The translations under genes and the position numbers were made by a program. The notes under the pieces are model-generated. The model searched no databases. It was not told the origin of the DNA and saw only the letters and a program-made list of their open reading frames with translations. Below are positions 17,158 to 25,873 of a DNA stretch of 55,933 nucleotides, piece by piece. How positions within the stretch are numbered: position 1 is the stretch's first letter; each line of letters opens with the position of its first letter. Origin of the DNA: Arcobacteraceae bacterium (lineage in GTDB: Bacteria > Campylobacterota > Campylobacteria > Campylobacterales > Arcobacteraceae). The DNA lies in assembly GCA_028375605.1 (NCBI GenBank), contig JAONGR010000007.1, positions 1 to 55,933 of the forward strand. Reading direction: 5' to 3'.

Positions 17158-20100
17158 ATGGTTGAAAAAATAATTGACTATAGTGTTAAAAATTTATTTT
17201 TAGTACTTATCTCTACACTTCTTTTAGTTGGTGGATCTTTTTATGCATTGAAAAATACTTCTTTAGATGCATTACCAGATTTATCACCCCCTCAAGTGAT
17301 TGTTCAGGTCAAATGGGATGGACAAGCGCCAAAACTTATTGAAGAGCAAGTGAGTTATCCATTAACTTCTGCTCTATTATCATTACCAAATATTAGCACG
17401 GTTCGAGCTATGAGTAGTTTTTCAAATAGTTTAATCTATGTGATATTTAAAGATGGAACAGATTTATATAAATCACGAGATAGAATATTAGAAAAACTCT
17501 CGGAACTCAACCCTACGTTTCCTAAAGGTGCTAGTGTAACGATAGGACCTGATGCTACAGGAGTTGGTTGGGCGTATGAGTATGCATTAACTTCAAAAAC
17601 GAAAAGTTTAGATGAATTACGAACACTTCAAGATTATTATTTTAAATATGCGTTGTTAGGTGTTGACGGAGTAAGTGAAGTAGCACCCATTGGTGGATTT
17701 ATTAAAAGTTATGAAATCACTTTAGACCAAGACAAATTAGTTCAATACAATCTTAGCGTAGATGAGGTTCGAAAAAAAATCAGTTTATTCAATGCCGATA
17801 AAGGCGGAAGACTTATTTTAGAAAATGGATTTGAACACCTTATAACAGTTCAGGGGTATCTTAAAAATATCAAAAGTATCGAAGATATTATTATTAAAAC
17901 AAATGGAACAATCCCTTTAAAAGTAAGTGATATTGCTCAGGTTAATCTTACTAGTAAAAATAGACGTGGAATGGCTGATTTAAATGGTGAGGGTGAAACC
18001 GTAGGTGGAATTGTTATCGTTCGTTTCAAAGAAAATCCTTACCAAGTTATTGAGGCAGTTAAATCAAAACTAGAAACTCTTAAAATAGATGGTGTTGATA
18101 TCGTTGAAACGTATGATAGAACATCATTGATTGATAAAGCAATCGATACATTAAAACATACACTCTTTGAAGAATCTTTGATAGTTTTAATAGTTACTGC
18201 TTTATTTTTATTTCATTTAAGAAGTTCGTTGATTATTATTATCTCATTACCTATTACAGTTCTTATTACTTTTTTATTAATGAATATATTTGATATAGGA
18301 TCTAATATAATGTCTTTAGGGGGTATTGCTATTGCCATTGGAGCGATGGTAGATGCAAGTATAGTGATGGTTGAAAATGCTCATAAACATCTACATAAAT
18401 TGGAACTTGATGGTATTAAAATTACAGAAAAACTCCGAGTAGAAACAATTATAAAATCAGCAAAACAAGTGGGTCCTCCTATCTTTTTTGCACTATTATT
18501 AGTTGTTGCTTCATTTATGCCTATTTTTGCTCTTGAAGGTCAAGAAGGAGCTTTATTTACTCCCTTAGCTTTTACAAAAACATTTGCTATGTTAGTTGGT
18601 GCAATATTATCTATCACACTTATTCCTATTTTGATGATTTTTTTCATCAAAGGAAAAATAATACCTGAAGAGAAAAACCCAATAAATAAATTTTTCCAGC
18701 TTGTATATATGCCATTGATTAAATTATCATTGAGATTACGCTATCTTATTGTCTTGGTCTCTCTTATATTTTTAGTTGTATCATATAAATTGTATGAAAA
18801 ACAAAACTGGGAATTTATGCCTATGATGAATGAACAAACATTTATGTATATGCCAGTTACCCCTTATGGTTTAGGAATTGATAAAGCAAAAGAATTAACG
18901 CAAAAAACAGATCAAATCATCAAAAGTTTTCCAGAAGTAGATACTGTATTTGGAAAAGCAGGTCGAGCAGATACTGCAACAGATCCTGCTCCTCTTGCTA
19001 TGATAGAAACAATTATAAACTTTAAACCAGAAGAGCAATGGCGAGAAGGTATGACATATAAAAAACTAATGGCTGAAATGGATAAAGCACTTCAAGTTGA
19101 AGGGTTGATTAACTCATGGACATATCCTATTCGAGGAAGAATTGATATGCTTCTAACAGGGATCCGAACTCCACTGGGAATAAAACTATATGGAAATAAT
19201 AATGAACAATTAGCAATACATTCTTTAGAAATAGAACAAACATTACAAAAATTTGATAAAACTTTATCTGTTTCATCTGATAAAACTAGTAATGGTTACT
19301 ATTTAAATATCAAATTATTAGATGAAAATTTGAGTAGATATGGTATAACAAAACAGGATATTTTAAATACAATTTCATATGGAGTAGGCGGTGCAAAAAT
19401 CTCTACTATGTATGAAGGACTTGAACGATACCCTATAACAGTACGATATGACACAGATAAAAGAGGGGATATAAATGATTTAAATCAGCTTCTAATCAAG
19501 ACCAAAATTGGATACTTTCCTTTAGAAACATTCGCAGATTTAAAATATGAGTTGGGTGCTTCAGTAATAAAATCAGAAAAAGGAATGAACGTAAACTTTA
19601 CATATATTACTCCTAAAAATGGAGTCTCTCCTAAAGAATATAAAGATGAAGCGAACGAACTTTTAAAATCTGTAAAATTACCTACTGGATATTATTACGA
19701 ATGGGCAGGGCAAAGTGAATATTTAGAAAGTGCTATGAATACACTTATTTATATCATACCATTTACTTTAGTAATAGTCTTTATACTAATATATTTTGCA
19801 TTAAAAAATATGCTGTATACTTCAATTATATTTTTTACTTTACCAATAGCGTTAGCAGGTGGAGTTTGGGGGGTCTATTTTGCACATATAAATATAAGTG
19901 TTGCTGTTATTGTTGGTTTTATTGCGTTGTTGGGAATAGCAGCTGAGACTTCTATTGTGATGATGGTATATCTAGATGAAGCATTTGTAGAATTACAGAG
20001 AAAAACAAAAATTTTTACAAAAGAGCAAATAAAAGATACAGTGATAAATGGTGCAGCGTTACGGCTTCGTCCAAAACTTATGACAGTATTTGCAATACTT

Positions 20101-20259
20101 GGTGGACTTATACCTATTTTATATATCGATGGAGTAGGAAGTGAAGTGATGAGAGCGATTGCTACTCCTATGATCGGTGGAATGGTAACATCTGCTGTAT
20201 TAACGCTTTTAGTTATCCCTTCATTATTTTATATAATAAAATTAAAAAGTTTAAAATAA
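17158..20259 (+). CDS. cusA: Heavy-metal RND efflux pump, CusA (Cu/Ag) type
   Basis: A 1033-aa HME-RND pump with the 12-TM, two-periplasmic-loop layout. Its TM4 motif is AIAIGAMVDASIVMVENAHK with Asp399. This is the CusA/SilA form (GAMVDA); CzcA-type Zn/Co pumps have an extra Asp (DFGxIVDG). In the periplasmic cleft, Met615 (DPAPLAM) and Met664 (RGRIDM) correspond in context and spacing to two Met residues of the CusA Cu(I) site as I recall them. I could not place the third. Monovalent copper or silver is therefore the likely substrate. It is the last gene of the four-gene operon; doxX follows from its own promoter. Confidence 0.9.
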   Translation: MVEKIIDYSVKNLFLVLISTLLLVGGSFYALKNTSLDALPDLSPPQVIVQVKWDGQAPKLIEEQVSYPLTSALLSLPNISTVRAMSSFSNSLIYVIFKDGTDLYKSRDRILEKLSELNPTFPKGASVTIGPDATGVGWAYEYALTSKTKSLDELRTLQDYYFKYALLGVDGVSEVAPIGGFIKSYEITLDQDKLVQYNLSVDEVRKKISLFNADKGGRLILENGFEHLITVQGYLKNIKSIEDIIIKTNGTIPLKVSDIAQVNLTSKNRRGMADLNGEGETVGGIVIVRFKENPYQVIEAVKSKLETLKIDGVDIVETYDRTSLIDKAIDTLKHTLFEESLIVLIVTALFLFHLRSSLIIIISLPITVLITFLLMNIFDIGSNIMSLGGIAIAIGAMVDASIVMVENAHKHLHKLELDGIKITEKLRVETIIKSAKQVGPPIFFALLLVVASFMPIFALEGQEGALFTPLAFTKTFAMLVGAILSITLIPILMIFFIKGKIIPEEKNPINKFFQLVYMPLIKLSLRLRYLIVLVSLIFLVVSYKLYEKQNWEFMPMMNEQTFMYMPVTPYGLGIDKAKELTQKTDQIIKSFPEVDTVFGKAGRADTATDPAPLAMIETIINFKPEEQWREGMTYKKLMAEMDKALQVEGLINSWTYPIRGRIDMLLTGIRTPLGIKLYGNNNEQLAIHSLEIEQTLQKFDKTLSVSSDKTSNGYYLNIKLLDENLSRYGITKQDILNTISYGVGGAKISTMYEGLERYPITVRYDTDKRGDINDLNQLLIKTKIGYFPLETFADLKYELGASVIKSEKGMNVNFTYITPKNGVSPKEYKDEANELLKSVKLPTGYYYEWAGQSEYLESAMNTLIYIIPFTLVIVFILIYFALKNMLYTSIIFFTLPIALAGGVWGVYFAHINISVAVIVGFIALLGIAAETSIVMMVYLDEAFVELQRKTKIFTKEQIKDTVINGAALRLRPKLMTVFAILGGLIPILYIDGVGSEVMRAIATPMIGGMVTSAVLTLLVIPSLFYIIKLKSLK

Positions 20260-20267
20260 ACTCTGTT

Positions 20268-20301
20268 TCTACACATAGTTTACACATAAATATAATATAA
20301 T
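20268..20301 (+). promoter_or_regulatory. Direct-repeat activator site and -10 of doxX
   Basis: TCTACACA (20268-20275) and TTTACACA (20279-20286) are spaced 11 bp. A 9-nt spacer and TATAAT (20296-20301) follow. An overlapping TATAAT at 20291 is also possible. The geometry equals that of the metal efflux promoter at 14517-14550, with the two half-site variants in swapped order. Confidence 0.6.
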
Positions 20302-20324
20302 AAAAAATAACAAGGAGTTTTACA

Positions 20325-20774
20325 ATGCATTTTCATTCATTATATATGATGTTTACATTAGTTACAGAGTATTTTCAGTCGGCCGTTTTGCTTATATTAA
20401 GGCTTATAATCGCGTATGGTTTTTATGAACCAGCAATGTCAAAAATAAACGATATTGATTCAGTTGCCGGTTGGTTTGGTTCTATGGGGATTCCATTTCC
20501 TACAGTAAATGCTTATATGGCTGCGGGTACTGAAATACTTGGTGTTGGTCTATTAGTTTTAGGTTTATTTACAAGACTTATCTCTTTACCATTAATAGTG
20601 ATTATGATTGTTGCAATCTTTACAGTTCATTTAGACAATGGTTTTAGTGCAGGTACAAATGGTTTTGAAATACCTTTATATTACATGATGTTTTTAATGG
20701 TATTTGTAACACAAGGTGCAGGTAAATTTAGTTTAGATAATATTTTCTTTCATAACGAAAACGATAATCGTTAA
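20325..20774 (+). CDS. DoxX-family membrane protein
   Basis: A 149-aa four-helix inner-membrane protein of the DoxX family. The conserved start AVLLILRLIIAYGFYEPAMSKI is followed by GSMGIPFPTVNAYMAAGTEILGVGLLVLGLFTRL, with membrane spans across the rest. Members are linked to quinone chemistry, thiol-oxidant resistance or terminal oxidases; the biochemical role is not settled. AAGGAG sits 6-7 nt before the ATG. The gene shares a promoter architecture with the copper-type efflux operon, suggesting it belongs to the same stress response. A hairpin terminator follows directly. Confidence 0.85.
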   Translation: MHFHSLYMMFTLVTEYFQSAVLLILRLIIAYGFYEPAMSKINDIDSVAGWFGSMGIPFPTVNAYMAAGTEILGVGLLVLGLFTRLISLPLIVIMIVAIFTVHLDNGFSAGTNGFEIPLYYMMFLMVFVTQGAGKFSLDNIFFHNENDNR

Positions 20775-20779
20775 ATTTT

Positions 20780-20808
20780 AAAATAGAAGAACTTTCCTCT
20801 TCTATTTT
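20780..20808 (+). terminator. Terminator after doxX
   Basis: AAAATAGAAGA / TCTTCTATTTT makes an 11-bp perfect stem with a 7-nt loop, 6 nt after the doxX stop codon, ending in a T run. Confidence 0.7.
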
Positions 20809-20840
20809 ACTTTCTATTTAAGAGATAAAAAAGGATAGTT

Positions 20841-21233
20841 TTGCAAGAAATTACCAATATAAAAGTAACTCAATACTCTTCATCATCTCAAAATAAAAAA
20901 ACTTCCAATTCTGATTTAGAACGTACTTTTGAAGAAAATCTAGAGGATAATATGGAAGAAAACCAAGAAGAGAAACATGAAGATATCTCTCATTCCTCAA
21001 ATTCTGCTCGTATTAAAACATTAAGAGAACAAGAACGAAGATGTTTAGAAATAGTTAGTAGTAAAAAATACCAAGAAAAGATGTGTAAAAAAGTTGAAAG
21101 TTATCTTACCAAAAAACTATTAGAGGAAAGAAGAAGAATAAAGGTGATGATTCAAGTTCTTAATGATATCAGTAAAACATTCCCTTATTTTTTGTTTTAT
21201 GCAAATATAAATAAAAAAAGAAAAATTATTTAA
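20841..21233 (+). CDS. Charged hypothetical protein, 130 aa
   Basis: A 130-aa ORF with a TTG start preceded by AAAAAAGGAT. Residues 1-55 are low-complexity, rich in Ser, Asn and Glu (ENLEDNMEENQEEKHED). Residues 58-105 are predicted helical with many Arg/Lys/Glu residues. The end is basic (NINKKRKII). There is no signal peptide or membrane segment, and I recognise no family. It lies between the doxX terminator and a convergent antiporter gene, so it is monocistronic. Codon use looks like that of the neighbours. It is probably real, given the ribosome site and frame length. Confidence 0.55.
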   Translation: MQEITNIKVTQYSSSSQNKKTSNSDLERTFEENLEDNMEENQEEKHEDISHSSNSARIKTLREQERRCLEIVSSKKYQEKMCKKVESYLTKKLLEERRRIKVMIQVLNDISKTFPYFLFYANINKKRKII

Positions 21234-21247
21234 AATAAAATCTATAT

Positions 21248-22447
21248 TTATATACACTCAGTTTTAAAATATTTTTTTAGTAAAAATGGTGGTATTACAG
21301 TAGTCATAATGATTACAAAAATTAGCATAGCATAGATATCGTTTGGAAGTATTCCACTTACTCTTCCCATCTCAGCAAATATAAGTCCTACTTCACCTCT
21401 TGGAATCATCGATATCCCTATGATTGCATTATTTCGTAAGCATTTTTGAAAGATAAAAAAAGCACCTATAAATTTGGTGATAAATGCTAAAGATATAAAT
21501 GTAAGCCCCATAATCCAAAATTGTGACGAGGTAAAATCTATAACAGACAAATCTACGGATAGTCCAACCATTACAAAAAATATAGGTGTGAAAATCTGTA
21601 TTATAGGTGTCATATTTGATTTGACATGTGCAAGGAGTTTTTCATTTGTACCTAAGAAAGCACCAAAAGGCAGAAAAAACCTCCTTGAAAGTGCAACTCC
21701 AGCTGCAAATGAACCTAGAATTGCAGGCGCACCAACTAGATGAGATAAATATGAGAAAAATAAAATTAGTGAGATGATGATAGTTGGAATATATCCTGGT
21801 ACTAAATGTTTTGCATGAAATTTATGAATCATAAAAGATAAGGCTTTTGCTAATACTGGTGCCAAAACTAAAAAAAGTGTGACCATTCCTGCAACAGATA
21901 GTGTGTGGGAAAAGTTAGCTTCTTGAGATATAGAAAAATCATAGATAAATACTAATAAAATAATACCAATGATATCATCAATCACAGCAGCGCCAATAAC
22001 TATTTGAGCGATATTTGTTTTTTCCATATGTATATCTTGAAGCACTCGTAGTGTAATACCGATACTTGTTGCTGTTAAAGTTCCACCAATAAATAATGAA
22101 ATATTAAATGATAAATCAAATAAATAATATGATACAGATAAACCTGCACCAAATGGTAATATCACACCCAATAGTGCAACTACTAGTGATTTTGGTCCTG
22201 CATCTTGTAGTCTTTTAAAATCTGTTTCTAAACCCACTTCAAATAATAGGAGTATAATCCCAATCTCTGCAAGTATTTTTAAAACTTCATTTGGTTGTAC
22301 GATACCTAAAATAGAAGACCCCAATAATATCCCAGCAAAAAGCTCTCCCAATACAGAAGGTATCCCAAATCGTGCAAATAATTCACCTAAGAATCGAGCC
22401 ACAATTAAAATAAGAAAAAGTGTTAAAAAAAATTCATGCGTTTCCAT
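21248..22447 (-). CDS. CPA2-family cation/proton antiporter
   Basis: A 399-aa polytopic membrane protein of the monovalent cation:proton antiporter-2 family (KefB/GerN/NapA-like), with about 12 hydrophobic spans. Conserved blocks include LLLFEVGLETDFKRL near residues 66-80, GAAVIDDIIGIILL (Asp-Asp pair in the ion pathway) near residue 151, and MIPRGEVGLIFAEMGR near residue 346. It has no C-terminal TrkA-N/RCK domain, so it is not a full Kef channel. It probably exchanges Na+ or K+ for H+ to maintain pH and ion balance. It is divergent from gdhA and convergent with the 130-aa gene. Confidence 0.9.
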   Translation of the reverse strand: METHEFFLTLFLILIVARFLGELFARFGIPSVLGELFAGILLGSSILGIVQPNEVLKILAEIGIILLLFEVGLETDFKRLQDAGPKSLVVALLGVILPFGAGLSVSYYLFDLSFNISLFIGGTLTATSIGITLRVLQDIHMEKTNIAQIVIGAAVIDDIIGIILLVFIYDFSISQEANFSHTLSVAGMVTLFLVLAPVLAKALSFMIHKFHAKHLVPGYIPTIIISLILFFSYLSHLVGAPAILGSFAAGVALSRRFFLPFGAFLGTNEKLLAHVKSNMTPIIQIFTPIFFVMVGLSVDLSVIDFTSSQFWIMGLTFISLAFITKFIGAFFIFQKCLRNNAIIGISMIPRGEVGLIFAEMGRVSGILPNDIYAMLIFVIIMTTVIPPFLLKKYFKTECI

Positions 22448-22499
22448 ATATTTATTATAACACTTTTTTGACTAAAGTCATAAAATAATGTATTTCCGA

Positions 22500-22505
22500 T
22501 ATAAT
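22500..22505 (+). promoter_or_regulatory. -10 box for gdhA
   Basis: TATAAT within CCGATATAATTC, 33 nt before the gdhA ATG, with no obvious -35 box. Confidence 0.45.
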
Positions 22506-22538
22506 TCAAAGATATAAGAGTAATAAGGGTTATATAAA

Positions 22539-23894
22539 ATGGGTATATCAAAAGATATAATTAATAGGATTAGAAAAAGTAATTGTACAACAGATGAAAC
22601 ATTTTTTCAAGCAGTTGAAGAGGTATTAGATAGTATCCAACCAGTGTTAGAGAGTGATTCTAAATATAGTAAAAACTCTATTGTTGATAGACTTACAAAT
22701 CCAGATAGAGAATTCAAGTTTAAAGTTGTATGGTTAGATGATAATCAAAATATACAAGTTAATACAGGATATAGAGTACAGTTCAATAATGCACTTGGTC
22801 CATATAAAGGTGGTTTACGGTTTCACCCAAGTGTAAATAGTGGAATATTAAAGTTTTTGGGATTCGAGCAAATTTTAAAAAACTCTTTAACTGGACTTCC
22901 TATTGGTGGTGGAAAAGGTGGAAGTGATTTTGATCCTAAAGGAAAATCTGATTTTGAGATTATGAAATTTTGTAGTGCTTTTATGACAGAATTACACAAA
23001 TACATAGGACCAAGAATAGATGTACCTGCTGGAGATATTGGAGTAGGTGCTCGAGAAATAGGGTATTTATTTGGTGAGTATAAGAAAATCACCTCTTCTT
23101 ATGATGGAATATTAACTGGAAAACCATTTATGTTTGGTGGAAGTTTAATGAGACCAGAGGCAACAGGTTATGGTTGTGTTTATTTTACTGATGAAATGTT
23201 GAAATATGGAGGGAAAAATGATTTTAAAGGAAGAATTTGTACAGTAAGTGGAGCTGGTAATGTTGCTATTCATACCATTGAGAAATTATATGACTTAGGT
23301 GCTATTCCTGTTACTTGTACTGATAGTAGAGGAACTATTTATGATTCTCGTGGAATTGATTTAAAGCTATTGAAAGAGCTTAAACTTAAAAAAAGAGTTT
23401 CTTTAGAGGAATATTGTAAAGATCATAATGATGCTATTTATACAAAAGTAGAAGATTATTCAGATGGAGGACATGAAGTTTGGAATATACCTTGTGATTG
23501 TGCCTTCCCTTGTGCAACTCAAAATGAACTAACTCAAATAGATGCTAAAAATTTGATAGAAAATGGATGTATCTCTGTAACTGAAGGTGCTAATATGCCT
23601 TCAACGCCAGAAGCAACAAAATTATTTCTAGAAAATGATATCTTATTTGCACCTGCAAAAGCTGCAAATGCAGGGGGAGTTGTAGTGAGTGAATTTGAGA
23701 TGTCTCAAAATGCTTCAATGACTAAATGGTCATATGAAAAAGTTGATAATATGTTAGATCAAAATATGAGAGCGATTTGTAAAAGAGTACATTTAACTGC
23801 TGAAGAATATGGGGTAGCTGGAAATTATGTTGATGGTGCAAACATCGTAGGATTTAAAAAAGTTGCCGATGCGATGATTGCTGAAGGTATATAA
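22539..23894 (+). CDS. gdhA: NADP-type glutamate dehydrogenase
   Basis: A 451-aa hexameric-type glutamate dehydrogenase (the 50-kDa bacterial class). The substrate-binding region contains GPYKGGLRFHPSVN near residue 87, and the catalytic lysine block is GLPIGGGKGGSDFDPKGKSD near residues 118-137. A Rossmann nucleotide-binding segment (SGAGNVAIHTIEKL) begins near residue 236. The enzyme makes glutamate from 2-oxoglutarate and ammonium, usually with NADPH. ATG with an upstream AAGGG is the natural start. It is monocistronic and tail-to-tail with the protease gene, only 6 nt between stops. It complements the glutaminase gene at 2996 in glutamate metabolism. Confidence 0.95.
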   Translation: MGISKDIINRIRKSNCTTDETFFQAVEEVLDSIQPVLESDSKYSKNSIVDRLTNPDREFKFKVVWLDDNQNIQVNTGYRVQFNNALGPYKGGLRFHPSVNSGILKFLGFEQILKNSLTGLPIGGGKGGSDFDPKGKSDFEIMKFCSAFMTELHKYIGPRIDVPAGDIGVGAREIGYLFGEYKKITSSYDGILTGKPFMFGGSLMRPEATGYGCVYFTDEMLKYGGKNDFKGRICTVSGAGNVAIHTIEKLYDLGAIPVTCTDSRGTIYDSRGIDLKLLKELKLKKRVSLEEYCKDHNDAIYTKVEDYSDGGHEVWNIPCDCAFPCATQNELTQIDAKNLIENGCISVTEGANMPSTPEATKLFLENDILFAPAKAANAGGVVVSEFEMSQNASMTKWSYEKVDNMLDQNMRAICKRVHLTAEEYGVAGNYVDGANIVGFKKVADAMIAEGI

Positions 23895-23900
23895 TTCAAG

Positions 23901-25070
23901 TTATACAGACTCAATTATCTTTTTTATTTTATGATAAAAAAGGTGATGAGGGGCAAAATAAATATTAGTAAATTTTTGATCTCTAAAGTGTGAAACTACA
24001 CCAACAAAATGATAGTTTTTTGTTTTGTTACTATTTGTGGTTGTTAAAATAATTGGTCCTCCAGAAGCTCCCTTAAATCCCTTACATGTACTTGATCCAT
24101 ACATTTTTGAATAAGGTTTTAATTTACATTTAGGATCATAAGTAAGCATATTTCCATATCCTGCGATATCATTTGAGAATCCTCCTAAAGATCCAAAATT
24201 ATCTTGATGTATTTGTTGTAAAGTATCAAAAGAATATCTTCTAATAACTAGTGGCTTGACATCTTCATTCGATATTGCCTTATTGAGTGATAAAACTGCA
24301 AAGTCTGTTGTTGTTTTCATTTTTTTTATATCAAATTTACTATCAAATCTTAATTTTGTGGTTCTTATGATTGTTTTTCCATTTTTATTTTTAATTGTAA
24401 ATTTAATTTGTCCTGCTTTAGGGTCATGGTTTCCTAAGCAGTGTGATGCTGTAATAATTACTTTAGAGTCTTTATTTTCATCTAAATTGATTAAAGTAGC
24501 AGAACATTTTTGTGTTTTTGTCTTGATTTTAGTCTTACTTATAAACTCAGATTTTGTAGGGATGATTAATCTTCCAATAGTATGTGTCCATGATGGTGAG
24601 TCTTTAGTAACTAAAATTCTTGTGTCATTTTCAAGATTTTTTTTGTGTGATAATTTTTTTTTAATCTGTTCTATTTTTTGATTGAGTAGTTTATTTTGAT
24701 ACTCGAATGCTTTTTGATAATAAACTAAAGCTTTATCGTATTTATGGTTTTTAGTATATCTGTCAGCTTTTTTTTCATATGTTTGTCCAATTTTAGTAAT
24801 AGCACTAGGATTTTTAAGTTTTGCAGCTTTGCCATACCATTTCAAAGCTTTTTTATATAACTTTATCTTGGAGTATTTATCTCCAGTTTGCAAATATGAT
24901 TGTATAATTCGAGGTTGAATTTTTTTTTGAGTTTCTTTATCTGTTTGAAGATAATATAAAAGAGCTTTCTCATAATGTTTTTTAAGAAAGTATTTATCTC
25001 CCTCATCTAAAAGTGTTGATGCCAATAAATGTGTACTTAAAAATAATAATAGAATGAATTTATTTTTCAA
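23901..25070 (-). CDS. Secreted TPR-trypsin-like serine protease
   Basis: I place the start at the TTG at 25070-25068, giving 389 aa. This yields a clean signal peptide (MKNKFILLLFLSTHLLAS). GAGGAG lies about 10 nt upstream, inside tlyA, giving an 11-nt overlap. The longer in-frame ATG at 25097 would bury the signal peptide. Residues 20-125 form about three TPR/Sel1-like repeats, with Tyr-x-x-Ala-Leu repeats such as YEKALLYY, YKKALKWY and YDKALVYY. Residues 160-389 are a trypsin-like S1 domain with His210 (TASHC), Asp256 (TTDFAVL) and Ser336 (GASGGP). It is probably a periplasmic or secreted protease whose repeats present or select substrates. Targets are unknown. Confidence 0.8.
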   Translation of the reverse strand: MKNKFILLLFLSTHLLASTLLDEGDKYFLKKHYEKALLYYLQTDKETQKKIQPRIIQSYLQTGDKYSKIKLYKKALKWYGKAAKLKNPSAITKIGQTYEKKADRYTKNHKYDKALVYYQKAFEYQNKLLNQKIEQIKKKLSHKKNLENDTRILVTKDSPSWTHTIGRLIIPTKSEFISKTKIKTKTQKCSATLINLDENKDSKVIITASHCLGNHDPKAGQIKFTIKNKNGKTIIRTTKLRFDSKFDIKKMKTTTDFAVLSLNKAISNEDVKPLVIRRYSFDTLQQIHQDNFGSLGGFSNDIAGYGNMLTYDPKCKLKPYSKMYGSSTCKGFKGASGGPIILTTTNSNKTKNYHFVGVVSHFRDQKFTNIYFAPHHLFYHKIKKIIESV

Positions 25071-25767
25071 AATAAAATAACTCCTCGATGTTTCCATTTT
25101 TTCCAGCTAGTTTACTTGGATTTGAAATTTTCAGTTTCCAGTGTAGATTTTTAGTAGCTTCTAAAAACTTGATTCTTTCTTGTTTTATTGCTTGTTGATC
25201 TAGAACTACCCCATTATTATCTCTTTTTACATCTTTTCCAACTTCAAATTGTGGCTTATATAAAATGATAATTTTATCATCACTTAATCTATCTATATCA
25301 TTTAAGATATTTAATATACTAATAAAGGATACATCGCAAGTTACTACTTGATACGTAGATATGGAGTTAAATTTTCTTATATCTGTATTTTCAGCAATGA
25401 TTAGTTTCTTGTCATTTTTAATAGAGATATGTAGTTGGTTTGTTCCTACATCTACGCAAGTAACGGACTTGATATTATTTTTTAAAAGAATTTGTGTAAA
25501 TCCACCAGTTGAAGAACCAATATCAATAGCTGTCTTATTTTCGATATTTATTTGATTATCTTCTAAAAAATATTTAAGTTTATAGGCAGAACGGCTTACA
25601 AAAAAGTCTTCTTCATTGATGTTAATAGTTTCATTGCCTTCTACTTGAAATGAAGCTTTATTAATAATTGTGTTATTGACTAAAACTTTATTGTCTTTTA
25701 TAAGTTCAAGAGCTTTATTTCTACTTTGTATATTATGATTTTGGGTTATATATTTATCTAAACGCAT
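25060..25767 (-). CDS. tlyA: TlyA-family rRNA 2'-O-methyltransferase / hemolysin A
   Basis: A 235-aa protein with an N-terminal S4 RNA-binding domain (residues 1-60, MRLDKYITQ...) and an FtsJ/RrmJ-type SAM methyltransferase domain. Motif I is AIDIGSSTGGFTQILL near residues 82-97; further SAM contacts are in VDVGTNQL and the TCDVSF block. TlyA methylates cytidines in 16S and/or 23S rRNA, affecting capreomycin sensitivity, and is linked to virulence in Campylobacter and Helicobacter. Its last 11 nt overlap the start of the downstream protease gene, so the two are probably translated in a coupled way. Confidence 0.92.
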   Translation of the reverse strand: MRLDKYITQNHNIQSRNKALELIKDNKVLVNNTIINKASFQVEGNETININEEDFFVSRSAYKLKYFLEDNQINIENKTAIDIGSSTGGFTQILLKNNIKSVTCVDVGTNQLHISIKNDKKLIIAENTDIRKFNSISTYQVVTCDVSFISILNILNDIDRLSDDKIIILYKPQFEVGKDVKRDNNGVVLDQQAIKQERIKFLEATKNLHWKLKISNPSKLAGKNGNIEELFYFEK

Positions 25768-25843
25768 TAAATATTATATTTAAATTAATATTAATTCTTT
25801 GTTTTTAATTATTAATGAAATTATTTATTAATATTACTTTTAG

Positions 25844-25849
25844 TATAAT
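25844..25849 (+). promoter_or_regulatory. -10 box upstream of the 385-aa membrane protein
   Basis: TATAAT in TTAGTATAATTC, 24 nt before the ATG. AAAGGG precedes the start codon. Confidence 0.4.
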
Positions 25850-25873
25850 TCGAAAATTAATAAAAGGGTTGTT

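Noticed and set aside
24256-24681. 141-aa plus-strand ORF
   Set aside because: It is antisense to the trypsin-like protease, made of hydrophobic shadow codons, with no ribosome site or family resemblance.
25071-25097. Upstream ATG start for the protease
   Set aside because: It would add MESTRS-like residues before a clear signal peptide and enlarge the overlap with tlyA; the TTG at 25070 has a ribosome site and gives a proper leader.
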